Assembly (NCBI RefSeq): GCF_040545875.1
Contig: NZ_JBEPMR010000021.1
DNA: 64,000 bases
Source: Faecalicatena_A orotica
GTDB taxonomy: Bacteria > Bacillota > Clostridia > Lachnospirales > Lachnospiraceae
Reading direction: 5' to 3' (one strand)
Shown here: one piece after another, positions 21,557-30,434 of the stretch
Numbering within the stretch: position 1 is the stretch's first letter
How the letters are laid out: each line of letters starts with the position of its first letter
Translations under genes and position numbers: made by a program
Notes under the pieces: model-generated
The model's database searches: none
The model's input: the letters and a program-made list of their open reading frames with translations, nothing else
Told to the model about the DNA's origin: nothing

Positions 21557-23312
21557 TCTCTAATTCCTCCTTTGAAAGCTGGGAATGGGCAATTTCCTTA
21601 TACAAGTCACAGGATTGCATCAATTCCCGATGGGTTCCCATACCGGCAATCCTGCCTTCTTCCAGAACGATGATCCTGTCGGCATCTTTGATAGTTCCGA
21701 TTCGCTGTGCAACAATAATAATGGTGGCGTCCGCTGCCCTGCGGCGCAGTTCTCTTCGCAGAATCTTATCGGTTTTATAATCAAGGGCAGAAAAACTGTC
21801 GTCAAAAATCAGGATTTCCGGGTCTCTTGCGATGGCTCTCGCAATGGAAAGACGCTGTTTTTGACCACCGGAGAGGTTGGTGCCCCCGGGGGCAATATAG
21901 CTTTGGTAGGAATTCTCCATATTTTCTACAAAATCCCTGCTCTGGGCAGTGGTGATGGCAGAAACAACCGCCTTTTTGCTGACACCATCGGTTCCATTGG
22001 AGCCAAAGGACACGTTGGAAGTCACATCCCCTTTGAAAAGAACGGCTTTCTGGGAAACATACCCAATCTTATTACGCAAAGCGGCCTGCGTAAAATCTTT
22101 TACGTTGATGCCGTCTACATAGACGCCGCCTTCCGTGGCATCGTAAAATCTCGGTATCAGGTTGATGACGGTACTTTTTCCGCAGCCTGTGGCGCCGATA
22201 AAGGCAACCGTCTCCCCTTTATTGGCCTGGAAACTGATATCCTGAAGTACATAGTCCTCTGCGTCCGGATAGCGGAAGCTTACATGTTTAAATTCCACCC
22301 GGCCGGGTTCGGCGGTATGCAGCTCGTTAATAGTTCCGTCCCGAAGGGCAGGGTCTGTCTCAAGGACTTCGCAGATACGGTTGGCAGATACGCTGGCGCG
22401 GGGAATCAGGATTAAAACCATTACCAGCATCATGAATGCCATGAGCAATTGAATGGCATAGGAGGAAAACACCATCATATCTGAAAAGATCTGCAGCCGC
22501 TCCATTACCGCTGCCGATGAAATCAGTACAGCGCCAATCCAGTACACAGATAAGGTCAGACCATTCATAATAAGCTCCACCGAGGGCATCAGCGCGGCCA
22601 TCAGGCGGTAGGAAAACAGGTTGGTGTTTGTGAATGCGTCATTGGCCTTTGTAAATTTATTCTCCTGATATCCTTCTGCGTTGTAGGCGCGGACAACCCG
22701 GAGCCCGGTGAGATTTTCCCTGGAGACACGGCTCAGGTCATCGGTCTGCTGCTGGAGCTGTTTGAATTTGGGAATTGCCAGGGCAATCATGACCACCGAT
22801 ACAACCAGCAGGGCTGCCACGGCAATGCCGGTAGCCAGAGACCACTGCCATCCTTTGTCTAAAATCTTCACAATGGCCCACACAGCCAATATGGGAGATT
22901 TAATCAGAATCTGCAGACCAATCACCACAAGCATTTGGACCTGCGTGATATCGTTGGTAGTTCTCGTAATAAGGCTGGGTATGGAAAAGTTGTTAATTTC
23001 CTGCATGGTGAACGATTGGACTTTTTTAAATAAATTAGTCCTCAGGCGGGAAGCCAGGTTGGTGGATATCCGGGCTGCAAGCCCGGCGATGACAACAGAA
23101 ACCACAAGGCTTCCGGAGGCCAGCAGCAGCATTCTGCCCCCGGCGGCTAAGATTTCTTTCATTTCGCTGCCGGGTGTCTGGACAAGCTCTGTGATATCAC
23201 CCATGTATTCCGGCAGTGTCAAATCAAGCCATACCTGTACGATGATGAGTCCCAGACATATGGCGGTAAAACCCCATTCTTTTTTGGTTAAATTTTTCAG
23301 TATTTTGATCAA
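21549..23312 (-). CDS. ABC exporter subunit, degenerate-site half
   Basis: The 587-residue half transporter has a membrane domain (about residues 15-320) and a nucleotide-binding domain with Walker A GATGCGKST and canonical LSGGQKQR. Walker B reads LIFDDSFSALD, where Asp replaces the catalytic Glu, and the switch reads VAQRIGT, where Gln replaces His. This is the classical degenerate site of a heterodimer; the partner is at 19721. The start is TTG at 23312 with GGAGG seven bases upstream. The promoter at 23441-23469 is near consensus and operator-controlled. Confidence 0.94.
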   Translation of the reverse strand: MIKILKNLTKKEWGFTAICLGLIIVQVWLDLTLPEYMGDITELVQTPGSEMKEILAAGGRMLLLASGSLVVSVVIAGLAARISTNLASRLRTNLFKKVQSFTMQEINNFSIPSLITRTTNDITQVQMLVVIGLQILIKSPILAVWAIVKILDKGWQWSLATGIAVAALLVVSVVMIALAIPKFKQLQQQTDDLSRVSRENLTGLRVVRAYNAEGYQENKFTKANDAFTNTNLFSYRLMAALMPSVELIMNGLTLSVYWIGAVLISSAAVMERLQIFSDMMVFSSYAIQLLMAFMMLVMVLILIPRASVSANRICEVLETDPALRDGTINELHTAEPGRVEFKHVSFRYPDAEDYVLQDISFQANKGETVAFIGATGCGKSTVINLIPRFYDATEGGVYVDGINVKDFTQAALRNKIGYVSQKAVLFKGDVTSNVSFGSNGTDGVSKKAVVSAITTAQSRDFVENMENSYQSYIAPGGTNLSGGQKQRLSIARAIARDPEILIFDDSFSALDYKTDKILRRELRRRAADATIIIVAQRIGTIKDADRIIVLEEGRIAGMGTHRELMQSCDLYKEIAHSQLSKEELENE

Positions 23313-23418
23313 GCTGATTCCTCCATTCTAAATAACAGGACTTACAGTTTTCAGTTACGTCGGCCGGCGGTTCTGATTTACTGTGCAGTGTCGTATGGGA
23401 CACAGTTTAAAATAAAAA

Positions 23419-23469
23419 GTATCCGATTTCGGACTATTGTATTATAGTCCGAAATCGGATACTTGTCAA
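23419..23469 (-). promoter_or_regulatory. Promoter with double MarR operator for the ABC operon
   Basis: On the minus strand a consensus TTGACA (23464-23469) and TATAAT (23441-23446) are 17 bases apart. GTATCCGATTTCGGACTA (23419-23436) and its exact reverse complement (23445-23462) form an 18-base inverted repeat, so one operator fills the spacer and one lies downstream. Confidence 0.92.
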
Positions 23470-23481
23470 GTACTGACAGAA

Positions 23482-23521
23482 CAAAAAAAGAGCCGCATAC
23501 CAAAAGATGGTACTGCGGCTC
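23482..23521 (-). terminator. Terminator after marR2
   Basis: On the minus strand GAGCCGCA-GTACC and GGTAT-GCGGCTC form a stem followed by TTTTTTT. It separates marR2 from the ABC promoter. Confidence 0.9.
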
Positions 23522-23577
23522 AATGAAAAGGAAGGGTTCACTGCCTTTCTTCTTTACATGATTTGCTTTTTCATTTG

Positions 23578-24012
23578 CTAGATCTCCTCATCCAATAAAG
23601 TAATGTATTTTGCCAGAAGGTCTGTACAAAGTTGAAGCTGCTGGGGAGATATTTTACCAATGGCCTGCTGTTCTGCATCATAAACTTTTAAAATGACGTT
23701 CTCTCCGAATTTTTGCCCGGATTCCGTCAGGCGGATGACCTTTTTATTCCGTGTACCCGGTATTGTTTCAAGATACACATGCCCCCTTTTGATCATTCCA
23801 GACACCACGGAATTGACCGTCTGCTTTGGAATAGACCACATTTCACATATACTCTGCTGTGACGGTTCTCCCTCCAGAGCAAAAAGTGCATACCATACCC
23901 AGAATTCGTTATCGGAAATATCATGCTGGCTGGCTGCCCGGTGATAGATTGCATTCAATTCTTTAAACTGCTGATTGAATATTTCAAATAATTTTTTGCT
24001 TTCTTGCTGCAT
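23578..24012 (-). CDS. MarR-family regulator 2
   Basis: This 144-residue winged-helix protein is a paralogue of MarR1. The recognition helix is in IPKQTVNSVVSGMIKRGHVYLE and the wing in GTRNKKVI. It is located just upstream of the ABC exporter operon, behind its own terminator. Its promoter spacer contains the same operator. It is the closest candidate repressor of the exporter; whether it and MarR1 share all sites cannot be told from sequence. Confidence 0.92.
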   Translation of the reverse strand: MQQESKKLFEIFNQQFKELNAIYHRAASQHDISDNEFWVWYALFALEGEPSQQSICEMWSIPKQTVNSVVSGMIKRGHVYLETIPGTRNKKVIRLTESGQKFGENVILKVYDAEQQAIGKISPQQLQLCTDLLAKYITLLDEEI

Positions 24013-24046
24013 CTGCGATTCCTCCCCTGAAAATAAAGTTATTTAT

Positions 24047-24075
24047 AGTTTAGTCCGAAATCGGATACACGTCAA
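24047..24075 (-). promoter_or_regulatory. Autoregulated promoter of marR2
   Basis: On the minus strand TTGACG (24070-24075) and TAAACT (24047-24052) are 17 bases apart. The spacer contains GTCCGAAATCGGATAC (24053-24068), identical to the ABC operon operator. Confidence 0.85.
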
Positions 24076-24101
24076 GTATTTGATAAGATATAAAGAAGTA
24101 T

Positions 24102-24320
24102 TTATTTATTAATTTCTTTTCTGTCAGTTCTGCATAATAGATAATCAACGGAACAATTGTAATAATCTGCCAATGAAATAATGATGTCCAGAGGCAGTTT
24201 TCTATTACCAGATTCATAATGTGAATAAGCACGCTGACTTATATTCAGCAGTGCAGCGATGTCTGTCTGTGTTAAATCATTATCTTCTCTTAGATTACGT
24301 ATACGCTCAATATTAACCAT
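24102..24320 (-). CDS. Small XRE-family regulator
   Basis: The 72-residue protein consists of a single Cro/CI helix-turn-helix (IRNLREDNDLTQTDIAALLNISQRAYSHYESGNRKLP) and a short tail. It is divergent from the acyltransferase gene at 24464. Two direct repeats (24351-24365 and 24376-24390) in the gap are candidate operators. Confidence 0.85.
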   Translation of the reverse strand: MVNIERIRNLREDNDLTQTDIAALLNISQRAYSHYESGNRKLPLDIIISLADYYNCSVDYLLCRTDRKEINK

Positions 24321-24350
24321 TTTCGCACTCCTTTAAAAGTATTATATGAA

Positions 24351-24390
24351 GAACAAAATGGTCTATTGTGCTTTAGAACAAAATGGGCTA
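24351..24390. promoter_or_regulatory. 25-base-spaced direct repeats between XRE and acyltransferase genes
   Basis: GAACAAAATGGTCTA (24351-24365) and GAACAAAATGGGCTA (24376-24390) differ in one base and start 25 bases apart, so they lie about two and a half helical turns apart in the shared control region. Confidence 0.5.
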
Positions 24391-24463
24391 AAATAGAACC
24401 TCAGAGAGCAATATTTCACAGGTGCAATTTTGCCTGTACATTTGACTATGGGGGAATTTACAA

Positions 24464-26287
24464 ATGATAAGAGAAGGAAAAGATTATGGAAAACAAAAAG
24501 AATACATATATGGCATAGATGGATTGCGGGCCATTGCAGTTATAATGGTATTTGCATATCATCTTAAACTGCCTTTTGCAAAAGGGGGATTACTTGGTGT
24601 TACGGTGTTTTTTGTTATCTCCGGATTTTTAATTACCCGTATTTTATTGCAAGAATTAGATAGCACAAATACAATTAATCTTAAAAATTTCTGGGTCAAA
24701 CGCATCAGAAGGCTGCTTCCGGCAGTTTTGACAATGATAACAGTACTCATATTTATAAGCGCCATATTTAACCGGGTTTTATTTACAAAAACTTGTTCAG
24801 ATTTTCTTTCTGTTATTTTTTGCTATAATAATTGGTGGCAGATATTCAATAATGTTTCTTATTTTGAAAATGCGGGTGCACCATCTCCTTTAACTCACTG
24901 TTGGTCGCTGGCTATTGAAGCGCAATTTTATTTATTATATCCATTATTGCTAATGTTTCTTACTAAATTTAAAAATAAGAAAGATAGAATTGCTTTGGTA
25001 ACCATAATATTAGCTTTTATTTCTTTAGCTTTGATGTGGATTCTGTTTGATCCTGCAAAAGACCCCAGCCGAGTTTACTATGGGACAGATACCAGAGTAT
25101 TTTCACTGTTGTTTGGAGCTTTTTTAGCTTTTGCAGTGGAAGATCAAAATAGAATCTGGGTAACACCAGCTATTATCAGGGAGACTCTTGGGATAGCATC
25201 ACTTGCAGGTCTTCTATTTATGATGATTACACTTGATGGCTATAGCAGTTTTTTATATAGAGGAGGACAGGGGATAGCATCAATACTGACTGTCATGGTC
25301 ATTTTTTCCGTTTTAAATAAAAATAGTATACTGGGAAAGGTTTTGAGTGTCTTTCCTTTTAAATGGATAGGTGACCGTTCTTATGGAATATACTTATGGC
25401 ATTACCCCGTAATACTTTTAAGTAGTGGAGGTAAAAAATCTGGTTGGTTGATGATTTTCATTGAAATTTTTTTAACGCTTATTTTTTCCGCTCTATCCTA
25501 CCAATTGATAGAAACGCCAATACGACATGGAGTTATCAAAAAGAGTATTGATATTATAAACAGTCACCCCAGAACAAGAAGAGAACGAAGAAAACAGGTC
25601 ATGACATTAAAAAGAAGCATGAAAGCTGTTTTATCTACTGTGATAATCGGGATTGCGGCTATAATGTGTATTGCTTTTGTACCGCGTGAAAAAGTATTGA
25701 GTAACATCGAGGAATTGGAGACACAGGCGGAAAGGGCAAAGGAAATCACTGATCAAAAAGCAGAAATATCAAAAGGAGGTACGGCGGTACAGGATGAGAC
25801 CGGAGATATTGATCTGTTACTTATAGGTGATTCAATAGCTTTAGGTGCTACAGATGAATTTTACGATGTTTTTCCAAATAGTATTTGTGATGCAGCAGTC
25901 AGCAGATATACAACGGAAAGCTTTACTATTTATGATTCTTATGTGAAAGAAAAGGGATGGGATGGTGACGGTGTGATATTTGCCCTTGGATCAAATGGAC
26001 TTCTATATGATTCACTTCCCACACTTAGAGGAATGATTGAAGCTGATAAACCGCTTTTTATTATTACAGCCCGGGCACCTTATGCTAGTTGGGAAGAATC
26101 AAACAATACAGAAATATATGAATTCGCAAAGACAACAGAGAATACATATCTTGTGGATTGGTATAAAGCAAGCGAAGGACATGGTGAATATTTTGTTGAA
26201 GATGAAACTCATCTGACTGAAGAGGGAAGTAAAGCATATATTAAATGTATAAAAGAAGCTGTTTTACAGGCAAATATAAATAGATAA
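24464..26287 (+). CDS. OatA-like acyltransferase with SGNH domain
   Basis: The 607-residue membrane enzyme joins an acyltransferase 3 domain (about residues 10-370, start GIDGLRAIAVIMVFAYHL, several helices, RRLLPA motif) to an extracellular SGNH hydrolase-like domain (about 430-600) with the Ser block LIGDSIALGA and the Asp-His block DETHLTEEG. This build is that of peptidoglycan O-acetyltransferase OatA, which gives lysozyme resistance. Acetylation of another surface polymer is possible. It is controlled perhaps by the divergent XRE protein. Confidence 0.88.
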   Translation: MIREGKDYGKQKEYIYGIDGLRAIAVIMVFAYHLKLPFAKGGLLGVTVFFVISGFLITRILLQELDSTNTINLKNFWVKRIRRLLPAVLTMITVLIFISAIFNRVLFTKTCSDFLSVIFCYNNWWQIFNNVSYFENAGAPSPLTHCWSLAIEAQFYLLYPLLLMFLTKFKNKKDRIALVTIILAFISLALMWILFDPAKDPSRVYYGTDTRVFSLLFGAFLAFAVEDQNRIWVTPAIIRETLGIASLAGLLFMMITLDGYSSFLYRGGQGIASILTVMVIFSVLNKNSILGKVLSVFPFKWIGDRSYGIYLWHYPVILLSSGGKKSGWLMIFIEIFLTLIFSALSYQLIETPIRHGVIKKSIDIINSHPRTRRERRKQVMTLKRSMKAVLSTVIIGIAAIMCIAFVPREKVLSNIEELETQAERAKEITDQKAEISKGGTAVQDETGDIDLLLIGDSIALGATDEFYDVFPNSICDAAVSRYTTESFTIYDSYVKEKGWDGDGVIFALGSNGLLYDSLPTLRGMIEADKPLFIITARAPYASWEESNNTEIYEFAKTTENTYLVDWYKASEGHGEYFVEDETHLTEEGSKAYIKCIKEAVLQANINR

Positions 26288-26401
26288 AAACTAGCCCCAA
26301 AATTCTATGATTGAACACTTGTTAAAGTAGTTGGTATGTGGTATGTTGATAAACAGAGACCGTATTTCAGCCTTTATAAATTAGGGAGGAGACGTTAAAC
26401 T

Positions 26402-26491
26402 ATGTATCACGGAGAAATGAAGGTGGACTTCACAGAGGCAAGTGAATATTGGAGTGAAATTATAGATGCTATATTGGGGCAAAGAGGATGA
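26402..26491 (+). CDS. Possible 29-codon leader ORF before the AraC-GH39 gene
   Basis: ATG after GGAGGAG opens a 29-residue frame (starts MYHGEMKVDFTEASEYW) whose TGA overlaps the ATG of the next gene (ATGA). The strong site and the coupling suggest it is translated. It could be a leader peptide, a small protein or the remnant of a longer gene; no family is recognised. Confidence 0.4.
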   Translation: MYHGEMKVDFTEASEYWSEIIDAILGQRG

Positions 26492-28857
26492 AGCAAGAGA
26501 CTATACAGGGATGTAAAATAGAATTAATGTATCTTTCTAATGAAAATATACATTTTCATCAGGATCTGGAATTGCTATACGTTGTTGAAAATGGAGTTTC
26601 TGTTAAAGAGGAACAGGAGTATCAGATTGGGAAAGATGATATTGCAGTCATAAATCCAAATCAACACCATACACTTTTTAACTGTTGTAATACGATAGTA
26701 TTTCGTATATTGATTCCCTACCGGCTTCTAAGAAAGCTGATTAGAGATGAATATATTATATTCCGGTGTAACTCTGTGCTGTACCCGTCTCAGGAGGATA
26801 AAAAACTACGAGCTCTAATAGAAACGCTGATTTTGCGGTATTTAAATATTGAAGAATCAGATTTGAGTGAGATGGCCAGTATTTTATTTCAGATAATACA
26901 CCAGTTGTCTGCTAATTATAAACTAGATAAGAACAGCATGAAGTTGTATGTGAAAGAACATATGAGTGAAAAGATTGACCGGATTTTAAATTATATTCAT
27001 CACCACTATTTTGAGACCTTGAGTCTGACTGATGTGGCGGATCATTTCCAGGTTTCGGAGTCATATCTTTCACGTTATTTTAAGAGTAAGACAGGTCAGA
27101 ATTTTGTGAATTATTTAAATGAAGTGAGAATTGAGAATGCGGCTAATGAACTTTGCCAAACCGACGCAACAATTACAAATATTGCAGTGGATAGTGGATT
27201 TTCTACTCCTTCAGTTTTAAATCGTATCTTCAAAAAGAAGTATGGGATAACCCCTTCGGAGTTTCGAAAACGGATGGAAGAGTTTACTTCTAATGAGAAA
27301 ATTGAAAATGACAAAGTAGAAGAGTTAAGAAAAAACTTATATGAAAAAATTGAGAATGGGGAAGAAGACCGGGATATTAAGAAAGTGGCAATCAAGGTAC
27401 AGACAAACCATGTGCAGTGGATGAATCACAATGAGATTATCAATATAGGGGAGGCTTCGTGTGTCAGTGAAGCTGCTATACAGGAACATATTTTATTTTT
27501 GAAACAAGTTTTGGACATTAAGTATGTTAGGATATGGAATCTATTCTCGGAAAAATTTATGATTTCCACAGATTTTTCCGGGAAAAATTTTAACTTTGAA
27601 TCACTTGACCGCATCTTTGATTTTTTTGTACAAAATAAGATACTGCTCCTGCTAGATTTTGGTAAGCGTAATCGTGTGATTATGGCAGGGAGAAATAATG
27701 AGCTTTATTCTGCCAACATGCAGTATAATCTGAAAACGATAGATGAGTGGAAGAATCTGCTGGAACACCTAATCAAACATCTGATTAGAAGATATGACAA
27801 GGGTGTACTTGAGAAATGGATCTATGAATTTCCCTGGAATAAAGAGCCATATTATGAAAAAGATTATGTATATATAGATGCATATGAGGCCGGCTGGAAA
27901 ATCATTAAGTCTAATCTGGGGAATGGGAGGGTGGCAGGACTTAGCCCGCATGGAGAAATCAATGAAGTACAGTTTCAAAATGTAATTCATGATTTGAAGA
28001 CCCGGGGGATTTTTCCAGAAATATTCACAGTGAAAATTTTTGCTGATTATTCTCATAAGATGATGGAAGATTATTCTTTGCAAATGGGAAATGACTATTT
28101 GTATGCCAGAAAGTATATGGAAAAGGTACATGCTTTGCTTAAAAATGAAAACATAGAGTGCAAAATATGCATCTCAGAGTGGTCCAATAGTATATCTAAC
28201 CGTAATATTCTACAGGACAGTTGTGCAAGGGGAACCTATATTATTAAGTTCATTTTAAGTATTTGGAAGCTGGCGGATATGATTGGTTTCTGGCATGGTT
28301 CAGATGCTGTTGATACTTTTTATGATTCAAGGAAGCTGATATATGGAGGCGGGGGACTTCTGACTAAGGATGGAATTAAAAAACCATCTTTTTATGCGTT
28401 CGAATTTATGAAAAAGTTAGGCAGGGATATCCTGCGGATAGGAAATAATTATATTGTAACAAGAGATTCAGCGAATACCATTACGTGCCTGTGTTTTAAT
28501 CACAGGGATTATAGTTATTATTATTACCTTAAGAAAGAAAATGAACATTTAGATTTATCCAAAGTGTTTCAAAGTGAGGAAAAGGAGAAAATTGAATTTA
28601 CTATTGAAGAACTGGATGACAACAAGGAGTATATGATAAAAGAAGAAGTTATCAACAGTCATTTTGGAAGCATTATGGATGAATGGAGGCTGCTTGGAAA
28701 TCAGGAAGAATTGGGAAAAGAGGAAATTCATTATTTGAAAAATATTTGTATACCAAAAATTTATATACATCATGAGAGAAGTGAAAATCATAAGATTAAA
28801 TTCCAAGTTGAACTAGAACCGCATGAAATGAGAATGGTTTATATCAATGAATATTAG
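26488..28857 (+). CDS. AraC-family regulator fused to a GH39-like domain
   Basis: The 789-residue protein has an N-terminal cupin (IHFHQDLELLYVVENG, then INPNQHHTLFNC), an AraC double helix-turn-helix at about residues 165-265 (SLTDVADHFQVSESYLSRYFK, then FSTPSVLNRIFKKKYGITPSEF) and a C-terminal region of about 470 residues that resembles a GH39 TIM barrel and trailing beta domain. The acid/base region reads EFPWNKEP, an altered WNEP. A Glu in ICISEWSNS is where the nucleophile is expected. It may sense or process a glycoside. It lies directly upstream of the transporter and C-glycosidase genes, so it is their likely activator. Confidence 0.85.
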   Translation: MKQETIQGCKIELMYLSNENIHFHQDLELLYVVENGVSVKEEQEYQIGKDDIAVINPNQHHTLFNCCNTIVFRILIPYRLLRKLIRDEYIIFRCNSVLYPSQEDKKLRALIETLILRYLNIEESDLSEMASILFQIIHQLSANYKLDKNSMKLYVKEHMSEKIDRILNYIHHHYFETLSLTDVADHFQVSESYLSRYFKSKTGQNFVNYLNEVRIENAANELCQTDATITNIAVDSGFSTPSVLNRIFKKKYGITPSEFRKRMEEFTSNEKIENDKVEELRKNLYEKIENGEEDRDIKKVAIKVQTNHVQWMNHNEIINIGEASCVSEAAIQEHILFLKQVLDIKYVRIWNLFSEKFMISTDFSGKNFNFESLDRIFDFFVQNKILLLLDFGKRNRVIMAGRNNELYSANMQYNLKTIDEWKNLLEHLIKHLIRRYDKGVLEKWIYEFPWNKEPYYEKDYVYIDAYEAGWKIIKSNLGNGRVAGLSPHGEINEVQFQNVIHDLKTRGIFPEIFTVKIFADYSHKMMEDYSLQMGNDYLYARKYMEKVHALLKNENIECKICISEWSNSISNRNILQDSCARGTYIIKFILSIWKLADMIGFWHGSDAVDTFYDSRKLIYGGGGLLTKDGIKKPSFYAFEFMKKLGRDILRIGNNYIVTRDSANTITCLCFNHRDYSYYYYLKKENEHLDLSKVFQSEEKEKIEFTIEELDDNKEYMIKEEVINSHFGSIMDEWRLLGNQEELGKEEIHYLKNICIPKIYIHHERSENHKIKFQVELEPHEMRMVYINEY

Positions 28858-28864
28858 AAGAGAT

Positions 28865-28910
28865 AGAAGGTGCAAAAAATGGAAGCTGTTTTTTGCACCT
28901 TCTATTTGTT
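28865..28910 (+). terminator. Terminator after the AraC-GH39 gene
   Basis: AGAAGGTGCAAAAA pairs with TTTTTGCACCTTCT around an eight-base loop, and a T-rich stretch follows. Confidence 0.85.
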
Positions 28911-29027
28911 TTTCTTTAAAATTAGCAAAAAATGAAAAGCAAATTAAATTCTAAAGGAAAGTCAAATATATTTTATTTTACTATACTTAATATATCAAAA
29001 CAAAGGAAAAGAAAGGAAGTAAATGAT

Positions 29028-30389
29028 ATGGAAAAACTTTCTAAAAAAAGTATTTTCAGTTATGGGCTGGGGGATATGGCGAGTCAGCTCGTATGGAGCT
29101 TTGTGGGAACATATCTCACTGTGTACTATATGGATGTTGTAGGACTTGCGCCTCTGGCTGTCTCAACAATTTTAATGGCTGCAAAGATTTGGGATGCAAT
29201 TAATGACCCTATGATGGGGGGAATTGCAGAGAGAACGCGTACTAAATGGGGGCGTTTCAGACCGTACATTCTATTTGGGGCCCCGTTCCTTGGGTTGTTT
29301 AGTGTATTAACATTTACATCTCCATTTGGCAATGGTACAGCAGGCATTGTATGGGCTATATTTACATATATTGGGGCTGGTATGCTGTACACATTGGTTA
29401 ACATCCCTTACGGTGCAATGGCGGGTGTAATGACTACACATGACAGTGACCGGAACAAATTGAATTCTATAAGAGGGATTGGGATGCAGGTTGGTATGAT
29501 GACGATTAACTTTGCATCGTCCATCATATTGGTCAAGATTTCAGGAAGTACAGAACAGATTTCAGGAAGTAGTTATACGATTGCAGCGATAATTTTTGCA
29601 GTAATCTCCCTGCCTATGTTTTTTATGGTGTTTAAGAATTCAAAAGAAGTCATCATGCCAAAAACCAGCACGGAAAAAGTTTCAATTGTAAAGAATTTAA
29701 AAGTAATTTTTACAAACAGGTATCTTATGATCATTGTACTTACAATGCTGCTGCAAATGACAGGAAATATGGGACGCATAGGTATTATGGCATTCTATGT
29801 GAGAGACTGTCTGGGTAATTTTACATTGATGGCACTTCTTATGACACTGCCTTCAATTGGAAGTATTATTGGTAATATTATAGCACCTTATTTAATCCGC
29901 AAACTTGGAGCGCATGGTAAAAGGAATGTTCTGGTTGCCAGCCTGATTGGTAAGGGAATTGGTCTTATCTGGATATTTATGGTGCCGTTCGACAATATCA
30001 AGATGGTGATTGCTGCCCATGTCTTCTTTGCGATTGCCGGCTTTGGATTCCCGTCTACATTGTCAATGGTTGCGGATTCCGTAGATTATCAGGACTTAAA
30101 GACAGGAGTACGTTCAGATGGTGTTGCATATGCTTTTTATGGACTGGCAACAAAAGTGGGAAATGCCCTTGGCGGTTCCATCGGAGTTATGTTAATGGCC
30201 GCATTTGGTTATGTTGCAGGTAAAAATATTACATCAACAGCACAGCATGGAATTAATATGGCGGCTAACCTTGTTCCAGGAATCTTCTTTATTGCTGCGG
30301 GACTGCTTCCACTAATATTCTGGAAGCTGACTGATAAAGAGGCAGACGAAATTAGAGAAAAGATTGCAGTACGCAACGCAGCCGAATAA
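29028..30389 (+). CDS. GPH-family sugar:cation symporter 1
   Basis: This 453-residue, twelve-helix transporter of the glycoside-pentoside-hexuronide family has family marks near residue 8 (SYGLGDMASQLVWSFVGTYLTVYY), residue 52 (AKIWDAINDPMMGGIAERTRTKWGRFRPY) and 350 (VADSVDYQDLKTGVRSDGVAYAFYGLATKVG). ATG at 29028 follows AGGAAG; the frame upstream from 28932 has no site. It would import an intact glycoside for the enzymes encoded by the next four genes. Confidence 0.93.
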   Translation: MEKLSKKSIFSYGLGDMASQLVWSFVGTYLTVYYMDVVGLAPLAVSTILMAAKIWDAINDPMMGGIAERTRTKWGRFRPYILFGAPFLGLFSVLTFTSPFGNGTAGIVWAIFTYIGAGMLYTLVNIPYGAMAGVMTTHDSDRNKLNSIRGIGMQVGMMTINFASSIILVKISGSTEQISGSSYTIAAIIFAVISLPMFFMVFKNSKEVIMPKTSTEKVSIVKNLKVIFTNRYLMIIVLTMLLQMTGNMGRIGIMAFYVRDCLGNFTLMALLMTLPSIGSIIGNIIAPYLIRKLGAHGKRNVLVASLIGKGIGLIWIFMVPFDNIKMVIAAHVFFAIAGFGFPSTLSMVADSVDYQDLKTGVRSDGVAYAFYGLATKVGNALGGSIGVMLMAAFGYVAGKNITSTAQHGINMAANLVPGIFFIAAGLLPLIFWKLTDKEADEIREKIAVRNAAE

Positions 30390-30434
30390 AAAGTAAAACT
30401 AAATATCTGAATAAAATAACAGGAGGCAGTGATT

